DNA from: Comamonas sp.
GTDB lineage: Bacteria > Pseudomonadota > Gammaproteobacteria > Burkholderiales > Burkholderiaceae_C
Assembly (NCBI GenBank): GCA_018384835.1
Contig: JAHAYB010000100.1
Span: 1-8,560, forward strand
DNA: 8,560 bases
Direction: 5' to 3'
Numbering within the stretch: position 1 is the stretch's first letter; each line of letters opens with the position of its first letter. This document shows positions 1 through 5,530 of this stretch, piece by piece. A program made the translations under genes and the position numbers. A model generated the notes under the pieces. The model ran no database searches. It worked only from the letters and a program-made list of their open reading frames with translations, and was not told where the DNA came from.

Positions 1-699
<699 letters not shown>

Positions 700-705
700 T
701 GTTTT

Positions 706-736
706 GCTGGGTAAGCAAGTATTCGATTAACCCAGC
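706..736. repeat. Inverted repeat between convergent rho and ABC ATPase genes
   Basis: GCTGGGT (706-712) and ACCCAGC (730-736) form a perfect 7-bp stem with a 17-nt loop. It lies between the two convergent stop codons, and the right arm reaches into the last codons of the ATPase gene. It could act as a weak bidirectional terminator, but neither strand has a T-tract directly after the stem, so I call it only an inverted repeat. Confidence 0.4.
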
Positions 737-1521
737 AGCAACGCGTCATCCGCCAGCTTTTCGCCGCGCACTTTTTCAAACATTTGCAGCAGGTCGGGCA
801 CATCCATGCGGGCGCGTTCTTCGCCGCTCACGTCCAGCACCACCTGGCCTTGGTGCAGCATGATGGTGCGGCTGCCCACATCCAGCGCTTGACGCATGCT
901 GTGGGTGACCATCATGGTGGTGAGCTGGCCTTCTTCCACAATGCGCTCGGTCAGGCGCAGCACGAAGTCGGCGGTGCGTGGGTCTAGGGCGGCAGTGTGC
1001 TCGTCCAGCAGCAGAATGCGCGAAGGCTGCAAGGCCGCCATTAGTAAGCTAATCGCTTGGCGCTGGCCGCCCGAGAGCAGGCCGATACGGTCAGTCAAGC
1101 GCTTTTCCAGCCCCAGGCCGAGCATGGCCAGACGCTCGCGGAACATGTCGCGCATTTCCACTTTGACGGCGCGGCTGAGTTTGCGAAAACTACCACGGCG
1201 CTGGGCGAGCGCCATGTTCTCTTCAATCGTCAGGTCTTCGCAGGTGCCGGCCATCGGGTCTTGAAAGACGCGGGCGACGCGCTCGGCGCGGCTCCAGACG
1301 GGCATACGGGTAACATCCAGGCCGTCGATTTTGATGGTTCCCGCATCAATGCTTTGGTCGCCAGAGATGGAGTTCAAAAACGTCGATTTGCCCGCGCCGT
1401 TGGAGCCAATAACGGTGACAAACTGCCCCGCCGGAATATCCAGCGAAAGGCCGCGCAGGGCTTTGGTTTCAATCGGCGTGCCGGGGTTGAAGGTCAGGCG
1501 GAGGTCTTGGGCACTGAGCAT
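727..1521 (-). CDS. ABC transporter ATP-binding protein (importer of the ABC_sub_bind type)
   Basis: This 264-residue ATPase is the cytoplasmic motor of the importer made with the two upstream genes. Walker A is GSNGAGKST (residues 39-47), the Q-loop Gln is Q87, the signature is LSGGQ (149-153), Walker B runs through ILLLDE with the D-loop ALD (169-180), and the switch His is H207 in VTH. All catalytic residues are present. The length is normal for the uncharacterised COG1101-like ATPases that pair with LivH-like permeases and PF04392 binding proteins. The start lies 24 nt after the permease stop, so the two genes are probably cotranscribed; the only ribosome site is a weak GAAAG. Substrate is not readable from this gene. 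Relatives of such three-gene sets in Firmicutes have been linked to aromatic amino acid uptake, but extending that here is only a possibility. Confidence 0.92.
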   Translation of the reverse strand: MLSAQDLRLTFNPGTPIETKALRGLSLDIPAGQFVTVIGSNGAGKSTFLNSISGDQSIDAGTIKIDGLDVTRMPVWSRAERVARVFQDPMAGTCEDLTIEENMALAQRRGSFRKLSRAVKVEMRDMFRERLAMLGLGLEKRLTDRIGLLSGGQRQAISLLMAALQPSRILLLDEHTAALDPRTADFVLRLTERIVEEGQLTTMMVTHSMRQALDVGSRTIMLHQGQVVLDVSGEERARMDVPDLLQMFEKVRGEKLADDALLLG

Positions 1522-1545
1522 AGGGCAATTCTTTCAGGACACACT

Positions 1546-2433
1546 TTAGGACACGCGGGCGTTGATTTTGCGTTTGAGCTGTGGCAGCACCAGCGCCAGG
1601 GTCACGAGGATGGCCGTGACCAGGTTCAAGTCTTGCGCCTTGAGGCCAATAAAGTCGCTGTTGAGCGCCAGCGCAATAAAAAAGCGGTAGGCAATCGCCC
1701 CCAGCACCACGGCCAGGGTCGCCCAGACAATGCGGCGCGAGGGCAGGATGGATTCCCCCACAATCACCGCCGCCAGGCCAATCACAATCGTGCCAATGCC
1801 CATGGAAATATCAGCGCCGCCCTGGGTTTGCACAAAGAGCGCCCCGGCCAGCCCCACCAGTGCGTTGGAGATAGCCATGCCCAGCAGCACCATCGCGCCG
1901 GTATTGATGCCTTGGGCGCGTGCCATGCGGGCATTAGAGCCGGTAGAGCGAATCGCCAGCCCGCGCTCGGTGGCAAAAAACCAGTCCAGTAGCAGCTTGG
2001 CCAGAATGACCAGCACCAGCAGCACCAGGGGGCGCAACACATAGTCGGGCATATTTTCTGGTTGCAGCATGGTGAACAGGGTCGGCTCGGTAATCAGCGG
2101 GATATTGGGCCCGCCCATGATGCGCAGATTGATGGAGTACAGGCCAATCATCATCAGGATGGAGGCCAGCAAATCCATGATTTTGAGGCGGACGTTGAGC
2201 CAGCCCGTCACCAGCCCTGCACCCGCACCAGCGAGGGTGGCGGCGAGGGTCGCCAGCCAGGGATTCATGCCCGCCACAATGCAGACGGCACAGACCGCGC
2301 CGCCTAGGGGAAAGCTGCCATCGACCGTTAAATCTGGAAAGCGCAGCAGGCGAAACGAGATGAACACGCCCAAGGCCACCAAGGCAAAAATCAAACCGAT
2401 TTCAAGAGCGCCGAGTAAAGAAAACAGGGACAT
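1546..2433 (-). CDS. ABC transporter permease, LivH-like (BPD_transp_2 family)
   Basis: This 295-residue inner-membrane protein consists almost wholly of hydrophobic segments, consistent with about eight or more membrane spans. The N-terminal stretch ending in FRLLRFPDLTVDGSFPLGGA is typical of COG4120 permeases, the channel subunits that partner PF04392 periplasmic binding proteins. A central cytoplasmic stretch (TERGLAIRSTGSNARMARAQGI) resembles the coupling region of branched-chain amino acid permeases and probably contacts the ATPase. The C-terminus is basic (LPQLKRKINARVS). The ATG at 2433 has no clear Shine-Dalgarno sequence, yet the N-terminus looks complete for the family. It follows the binding-protein gene by 73 nt, a gap that contains an intrinsic terminator, and precedes the ATPase gene by 24 nt. 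Substrate is unknown. Confidence 0.92.
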   Translation of the reverse strand: MSLFSLLGALEIGLIFALVALGVFISFRLLRFPDLTVDGSFPLGGAVCAVCIVAGMNPWLATLAATLAGAGAGLVTGWLNVRLKIMDLLASILMMIGLYSINLRIMGGPNIPLITEPTLFTMLQPENMPDYVLRPLVLLVLVILAKLLLDWFFATERGLAIRSTGSNARMARAQGINTGAMVLLGMAISNALVGLAGALFVQTQGGADISMGIGTIVIGLAAVIVGESILPSRRIVWATLAVVLGAIAYRFFIALALNSDFIGLKAQDLNLVTAILVTLALVLPQLKRKINARVS

Positions 2434-2457
2434 GGCAGGACGTGTTCATCAATAAGG

Positions 2458-2489
2458 AAAAAACCCCAGGCGGGCTTATTCACCTGGGG
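2458..2489 (-). terminator. Intrinsic terminator between binding-protein and permease genes
   Basis: On the minus strand CCCCAGG (2489-2483) pairs with CCTGGGG (2470-2464). The stem is extended inward by one G-T and one G-C pair, the loop is 8 nt, and six T residues (2463-2458) follow. It sits 18 nt after the binding-protein stop and 24 nt before the permease start. As an intra-operon terminator it would let most transcripts end after the binding protein, which fits the excess of binding protein over membrane subunits usual in ABC importers. Confidence 0.85.
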
Positions 2490-2506
2490 GCTAGGGAGGT
2501 AGAGGC

Positions 2507-3481
2507 TTAGTCCTCAATCACCTGAGCGGCGCTTTGGATCAGGCTCTCGCTCAAGGTAACGCCTTGCTTTTTAGCCGCGCCAGGGTTGACGAACAGCTCC
2601 AGCTTGTCGCTGGTCTCGGGGGCAATGCTGCCGGGCTGCTCGCCTTTAAGGATGCGCACCACCATACGGCCAGTTTGCTCACCCAAGTCACGGTAGTTAA
2701 TGCCCAAGGCAGCAATCGCGCCGCGCTTGACGCTGTCGGTATCAGAGGCAATCAGGGGAATCTTGGCATCTTGCCCCACCTTCACCAGCGCTTCGTAGGC
2801 CGAGACCACGTTGTTATCGGTGTTGGTGTAAATCACATCCACCTTGCCAATCAGGCTGCGGGCGGCGCTGCTGACATCCACCGTGCGTGGTGCGGCGGCT
2901 TCCACCAAGGTAAAGCCTTGGGCGGGCAGGATTTTTTGCAGCTCTTTGACCACCACGACCGAGTTGGCCTCGCCGGGGTTATAGACCATGCCAATGCGCT
3001 TGGCATCGGGCACGATTTGCTTAATCAGCTCGACCTGCTTGTCCAGTACCAGCATGTCAGACACGCCGGTAACGTTGGTGCCCGAAGCCTCCCAGCTAGG
3101 GGTGAGCTTGGCGACCACAGGGTCAGTCACGGCAGAAAACACGATGGGTACGTTCTTGCTGGCAGCCACAGCGGCCTGGGCGGAAGGGGTGGCAATGGCG
3201 ACGATAGCGTCAGGCTTGTCACCAATGAATTTGCGGGCAATTTGCGCGGCAGTGCCGGTATTGCCTTGGGCGCTTTGGTATTGCCACTTCAGGTTTTTGC
3301 CGGCTTCGTAGCCCGCGTCCTTCAAAGCGGCTTGCACGCCATCACGTACCGCGTCCAGGGCGGGATGCTCAACAATGGCGGTGACGGCTACAGACTTTTC
3401 CTCTGCTGCGTAGGCGCTGGTGAGCGCCGCAGCAGCCAAAGCGATAGCGCCCAGTGGGGCAGCCCAAGTTTTCAATGCCAT
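2507..3481 (-). CDS. Periplasmic substrate-binding protein, ABC_sub_bind family
   Basis: This gene encodes a 324-residue periplasmic binding protein that delivers ligand to the permease and ATPase encoded downstream. The signal peptide is visible: MALK, a long Ala/Leu-rich core, and a likely cut after AYA at residue 25 (AYA|AEEKS). There is no lipobox Cys, so the product should be soluble periplasmic. The mature part shows the two-lobed fold of PF04392/COG2984, including VFSAVTDPVVAKL, TGVSDML, GMVYNPGEANS, DVIYTNTDNNVVSA and the C-terminal GINYRDLGEQTGRM. I chose the ATG at 3481 because AAGGAG stands 7 nt upstream; an in-frame ATG at 3508 would add nine residues ahead of the signal peptide and has no such site. 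The gene lies 51 nt after the ETF-QO stop with no terminator between, so read-through is possible. Confidence 0.93.
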   Translation of the reverse strand: MALKTWAAPLGAIALAAAALTSAYAAEEKSVAVTAIVEHPALDAVRDGVQAALKDAGYEAGKNLKWQYQSAQGNTGTAAQIARKFIGDKPDAIVAIATPSAQAAVAASKNVPIVFSAVTDPVVAKLTPSWEASGTNVTGVSDMLVLDKQVELIKQIVPDAKRIGMVYNPGEANSVVVVKELQKILPAQGFTLVEAAAPRTVDVSSAARSLIGKVDVIYTNTDNNVVSAYEALVKVGQDAKIPLIASDTDSVKRGAIAALGINYRDLGEQTGRMVVRILKGEQPGSIAPETSDKLELFVNPGAAKKQGVTLSESLIQSAAQVIED

Positions 3482-3532
3482 AGGAAATCTCCTTGTGTGT
3501 GTTGTCAAAGGTTGATAGGGACGGGTCTGTGC

Positions 3533-5233
3533 TTACATGCCCGAGTAGTTGGGGCCACCGCCGCCTTCTGGCGTAATCCAGACGATGTTTTGCGTCGGGT
3601 CTTTGATGTCGCAGGTTTTGCAGTGTACGCAGTTTTGGGCGTTGATTTGCAAGCGCTTTCCAGCTCCGCCCTCGTTCTCGACAAACTCATACACCCCGGC
3701 GGGGCAGTAGCGCTGCTCGGGGCCGTCGTATTGCGCCAGGTTGACGTTAACGGGCACGCTGGCATCTTTCAAGGTCAGGTGCGGGGGCTGCTCTTCGCCG
3801 TGGTTGGTGCTGCTGATAAAGACGCTAGAGAGGCGGTCAAACGTCAGCTTGCCATCGGGCTTGGGATAGTCGATGGGCTGGCACTGAGCAGCGGGTTTGA
3901 GGTAGGCATGGTCAGGCTTGTTGCGGCGCAGCGTCCAGGGGGCGTTGCCGCCCAGCAGCTTTTGCTCCAGACCATTCATCACCGTGGCGGTGGATAGCCC
4001 TTTCTTAAACCAGGTTTTAAAGTTGCGTGCTTTCCACAGCTCATCGTGCAGCCAGCTCACCTCAAATGCGTCTTTATAGGCGTGCAGGGTGTCGTGGCTG
4101 CGGCCCGCAACTAGCGCGTCAAAAGCGGCTTCGGCGGCCATCATGCCGGTTTTGATAGCGGCATGGCTGCCTTTGATGCGACTGACGTTTAAGAAGCCCG
4201 CCTCGCAGCCGACCAAAGCGCCGCCGGGGAAGACAAATTCCGGCAGGCTCAAAATGCCGCCCGCCGTGATGGCGCGTGCGCCGTAAGAAATGCGCTTGGC
4301 GGGCTTGATGCCTTGAGCCTCATCCCCTTCCAGATACCAGCGGATATTGGGATGGGTCTTCCAGCGCTGCATTTCTTCAAAGGGCGAAAGATAGGGGTTG
4401 GCATAGTCCAAGCCGACCACATAGCCCAGGGTGACCAGGTTGTCCTCCAGGTGGTAGAGGAAGCCGCCGCCATAGGTATCGGGCTGCATCGGCCAGCCAC
4501 CGGTGTGCAGCACCATGCCAGGCTTGTGGCGGGCGGGGTCGATTTCCCACAGCTCTTTGATGCCGATGCCGTAGGTTTGCGGGTCTTTATCCGCATCCAG
4601 CTTGAAGTGGGCGATGAGCTGCTTGCCCAGGTGGCCGCGTGCGCCCTCGGCAAAGATGGTGTATTTGCCGTGCAGCTCCATACCTAGCTGGAACTCGTCG
4701 GTGGGCTGGCCGTCTTTGCCAATGCCCATATTGCCGGTGGCCACGCCTTTGATGCTGCCATCGTCGTTGAACAGCACCTCAGCGGCGGCAAAGCCGGGGA
4801 AGATTTCTACCTCCAGCGCTTCGGCCTGCTCGGCCAGCCATTTGGTGACAAAGCCCAGGCGCACCACATAGTTGCCCTCGTTGTGAAAGCACTTAGGCAG
4901 CAGGAAGTTGGGGGTGCGCAGTGAGGATTTTTCGCCCAGAAAGACCATGGAGTCTTGGGTGACCGGCTGGTTCAGGGGTGCGCCTTTTTCTTTCCAGTCA
5001 GGGATTAGCTCGGTCAGCGCTTGTGGGTCCACGATGGCACCAGAGAGGGTATGCGCACCAGGCTCTGAGCCTTTTTCCAGTACCACCACGGAAATTTCTT
5101 GTTCTTTTTCTGCTGCTAATTGTTTCAGGCGGATAGCTGTGGCCAAGCCAGCAGGGCCTGCGCCCACAATGACCACGTCGTATTCCATGGCCTCGCGTGG
5201 CCCGTACTGAGCCAAAATTTCTTCATTTGTCAT
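3533..5233 (-). CDS. Electron-transfer flavoprotein-ubiquinone oxidoreductase (ETF-QO)
   Basis: ETF-QO takes electrons from reduced electron-transfer flavoprotein, which collects them from acyl-CoA and amino acid dehydrogenases, and passes them to ubiquinone at the inner membrane. The 566-residue product has an N-terminal FAD-binding motif VVIVGAGPAGLA (GxGxxG at 24-29) and the family stretch EKGSEPGAHTLSGAIVDP. Further motifs are FAEGARGHLGKQL and GGALVGCEAGFLNVSRIKGSHAAIKTGMMAAEA. At the C-terminus four Cys (about 510, 535, 538, 541; last three as CVHCKTC) would bind the 4Fe-4S cluster. Length is normal. The ATG at 5233 lacks an obvious ribosome site, but the N-terminal EEILAQYGPREAMEYDVV matches what I recall from Burkholderiales homologues; Met16 is a possible internal start. 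No ETF subunit genes are adjacent. Confidence 0.97.
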   Translation of the reverse strand: MTNEEILAQYGPREAMEYDVVIVGAGPAGLATAIRLKQLAAEKEQEISVVVLEKGSEPGAHTLSGAIVDPQALTELIPDWKEKGAPLNQPVTQDSMVFLGEKSSLRTPNFLLPKCFHNEGNYVVRLGFVTKWLAEQAEALEVEIFPGFAAAEVLFNDDGSIKGVATGNMGIGKDGQPTDEFQLGMELHGKYTIFAEGARGHLGKQLIAHFKLDADKDPQTYGIGIKELWEIDPARHKPGMVLHTGGWPMQPDTYGGGFLYHLEDNLVTLGYVVGLDYANPYLSPFEEMQRWKTHPNIRWYLEGDEAQGIKPAKRISYGARAITAGGILSLPEFVFPGGALVGCEAGFLNVSRIKGSHAAIKTGMMAAEAAFDALVAGRSHDTLHAYKDAFEVSWLHDELWKARNFKTWFKKGLSTATVMNGLEQKLLGGNAPWTLRRNKPDHAYLKPAAQCQPIDYPKPDGKLTFDRLSSVFISSTNHGEEQPPHLTLKDASVPVNVNLAQYDGPEQRYCPAGVYEFVENEGGAGKRLQINAQNCVHCKTCDIKDPTQNIVWITPEGGGGPNYSGM

Positions 5234-5244
5234 GGGGTGTCTGT

Positions 5245-5284
5245 CTTACAAAACGATTACAAAATGATTGAAAGGGGCAAAAAA
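5245..5284 (-). promoter_or_regulatory. Possible promoter region of the ETF-QO gene
   Basis: Because a strong terminator (5305-5279) closes off transcription from the right, ETF-QO probably starts its mRNA within the 45 nt before its ATG. The best -10 candidate is TGTAAT (5261-5256, five of six consensus bases). The matching -35 would fall in the T-tract of the terminator and is poor. This is a weak call resting mainly on context. Confidence 0.3.
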
Positions 5285-5305
5285 AGTTTGTGGTTTGCCA
5301 CAAAC
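5279..5305 (-). terminator. Strong intrinsic terminator, minus strand, upstream of ETF-QO
   Basis: Reading the minus strand, GTTTGTGG (5305-5298) and CCACAAAC (5293-5286) form a perfect 8-bp stem around the loop CAAA, followed at once by seven T residues (5285-5279). It would end RNA made leftward from the csy1 side, 45 nt before the ETF-QO start. No protein gene runs leftward into it, so its natural customer is the crRNA-like RNA encoded at 5472-5406. Confidence 0.85.
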
Positions 5306-5328
5306 AGCGCCCCGCATTCTAGGGCGCT
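5306..5328 (-). repeat. Stem-loop abutting the terminator
   Basis: AGCGCCC (5306-5312) and GGGCGCT (5322-5328) form a perfect 7-bp stem with a 9-nt loop, directly adjoining the terminator hairpin on its upstream side in minus-strand reading. It may stabilise the 3' end of the minus-strand transcript or be part of a compound terminator. Confidence 0.6.
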
Positions 5329-5379
5329 TGCGGGGGTGTGGCTTAAAAAGCCCTCCGTATGGCTGGTGTGGTGTGGATG

Positions 5380-5398
5380 CCCTCTTGCAAAAAGAGGG
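5380..5398. repeat. Stem-loop downstream of the second pseudo-repeat
   Basis: CCCTCTT (5380-5386) and AAGAGGG (5392-5398) form a 7-bp stem with a 5-nt loop. In the minus-strand RNA this hairpin would come shortly after the second I-F repeat hairpin. No T-tract follows on the minus strand, so it is not a simple terminator there. Function unknown. Confidence 0.5.
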
Positions 5399-5405
5399 GC
5401 AATCC

Positions 5406-5422
5406 GCTGCCTATGCGGCAGT
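5406..5422 (-). repeat. Degenerate type I-F CRISPR repeat 2 (hairpin core)
   Basis: On the minus strand ACTGCCGCATAGGCAGC agrees with the I-F repeat core ACTGCCGTATAGGCAGC at 16 of 17 bases and keeps the full CTGCC/GGCAG stem that Cas6f binds. The 8-nt tail that would make a handle for a further spacer has decayed (CGGATTGC), as expected for the last repeat of a unit that carries only one guide. Confidence 0.85.
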
Positions 5423-5444
5423 AAAAAAGAACCTCACGAATGAT
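5423..5444 (-). other. Guide (spacer-like) segment of the crRNA-like RNA
   Basis: The 22 nt between the handle and the second repeat hairpin begin ATCATTCGTGAGGTTCT and end in T residues. They match the minus-strand sequence at 5492-5471 in front of csy1: the first 17 positions differ only at 6, 12 and 16. The usual I-F spacer is 32 nt. GTTC at 5432-5429 may be the relic of the repeat's first four bases, separated from ACTGCC by six extra T residues; the guide proper could then be only 12 nt. Confidence 0.8.
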
Positions 5445-5472
5445 TTTCTAAGCTGCGTATTCTGCAGAAATT
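5445..5472 (-). repeat. Degenerate type I-F CRISPR repeat 1 (pseudo-repeat with intact 5' handle)
   Basis: Read on the minus strand, these 28 nt agree with a typical I-F repeat (GTTCACTGCCGTATAGGCAG followed by CTTAGAAA) at 21 of 28 positions by my alignment. The 3' part, GCAGCTTAGAAA, is perfect and supplies the Cas6f cleavage site and 5' handle. The hairpin keeps its 15-nt size (CTGC, seven nt, GCAG) but loses the innermost pair (A opposite C). The first five bases, which are not needed for the handle, have diverged. The host's own array repeat is not in the window, so the comparison is with the family consensus. Confidence 0.85.
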
Positions 5473-5492
5473 TTCAAAACTTCACGTATGAT
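5463..5492 (+). promoter_or_regulatory. Putative csy1 operon promoter
   Basis: TATGAT at 5487-5492 agrees with the -10 consensus at five of six bases. It would start the csy1 mRNA near 5499, about 16 nt before the ribosome site. No good -35 element stands at the right distance (TGCAGA at 5463-5468 with an 18-nt spacer is the best I see), so an activator may help. The guide target covers this -10, which strengthens the call. Confidence 0.55.
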
Positions 5493-5494
5493 GG
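5471..5494 (-). promoter_or_regulatory. Target site of the crRNA-like guide, with CC PAM, over the csy1 promoter
   Basis: On the minus strand the site reads CC (5494-5493), the canonical I-F PAM, then ATCATACGTGAAGTTTT, the near copy of the guide. The matching seed (5492-5481) covers the csy1 -10 box TATGAT at 5487-5492. A Csy complex bound here would block RNA polymerase. Pairing appears to fade after position 17, so recruitment of Cas2-3 and cleavage would be unlikely. Confidence 0.8.
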
Positions 5495-5501
5495 CTATTT
5501 C

Positions 5502-5530
5502 ATTTTATCCACAGAAGGAGGCTGCGTGAA
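5502..5530 (-). promoter_or_regulatory. Putative promoter of the crRNA-like RNA
   Basis: On the minus strand TTCACG (5530-5525, four of six -35 bases) is followed after 17 nt by TAAAAT (5507-5502, five of six -10 bases). Transcription would start near 5495 and run leftward through both pseudo-repeats. It overlaps the csy1 ribosome site and start codon and faces the csy1 promoter. Confidence 0.55.
5515..5521 (+). promoter_or_regulatory. Ribosome binding site that fixes the csy1 start
   Basis: AAGGAGG lies 4 nt before the GTG at 5526. It decides for this GTG as the csy1 start over the in-frame ATG at 5268, which would translate the regulatory region itself. Confidence 0.8.

Larger units (their letters stand above)
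5279..5495 (-). ncRNA. Predicted Cas-regulating crRNA-like RNA (CreR-type), primary transcript
   Basis: I infer a minus-strand RNA of about 217 nt, starting near 5495 from the promoter at 5530-5502 and ending at the terminator 5285-5279. It carries one degenerate repeat-guide-repeat unit of the type I-F kind. Cleavage by Cas6f/Csy4 at the 3' base of each repeat hairpin (after the G at 5453 and at 5407) would release a 46-nt RNA: the 8-nt handle CTTAGAAA, a 22-nt guide and a 16-nt 3' hairpin segment. A normal I-F crRNA is 60 nt. CreR RNAs are known to load Cas effectors with a guide partly complementary to a cas promoter, so that the complex represses its own genes without cutting. The pairing to the csy1 promoter supports that role here. 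Repeats, guide and target are seen in the sequence; transcription, processing and repression are inferred. Confidence 0.82.

Noticed and set aside
706..736. Rho-independent terminator between rho and the ABC ATPase gene.
   Set aside because: The 7-bp stem is real but has a 17-nt loop and no T-tract after it on either strand.
3482..3508. Longer form of the binding protein starting at ATG 3508.
   Set aside because: The added residues would lie before a normal signal peptide, and the clear AAGGAG points to ATG 3481.
3476..3510. TTGACA on the minus strand just before the binding-protein start, as a -35 element.
   Set aside because: The -10 position 17 nt on has only three consensus bases, and transcription would start after the ribosome site and start codon.
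1057..4687. Long plus-strand open frames opposite the ABC and ETF-QO genes.
   Set aside because: They are antisense shadows of GC-rich coding sequence: no family motifs, low-complexity composition, and full overlap with well-identified genes.
5359..5424. A 21-residue ORF on the plus strand in the csy1 upstream region.
   Set aside because: No ribosome site, overlaps the second pseudo-repeat on the other strand, and nothing recognisable in the peptide. Likely chance.
5406..5472. Ordinary CRISPR array or dead array remnant.
   Set aside because: Only one unit, the spacing is 14 nt too short, and the guide matches the adjacent cas promoter with a correct PAM. A plain remnant would not predict that match, though it is not formally excluded.
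5268..5525. In-frame upstream extension of csy1 beginning with ATG at 5268 (86 extra residues).
   Set aside because: No ribosome site at 5268, Cys- and Lys-rich sequence unlike Csy1, and it would translate through the terminator, both pseudo-repeats and the promoter. GTG 5526 has AAGGAGG in front.
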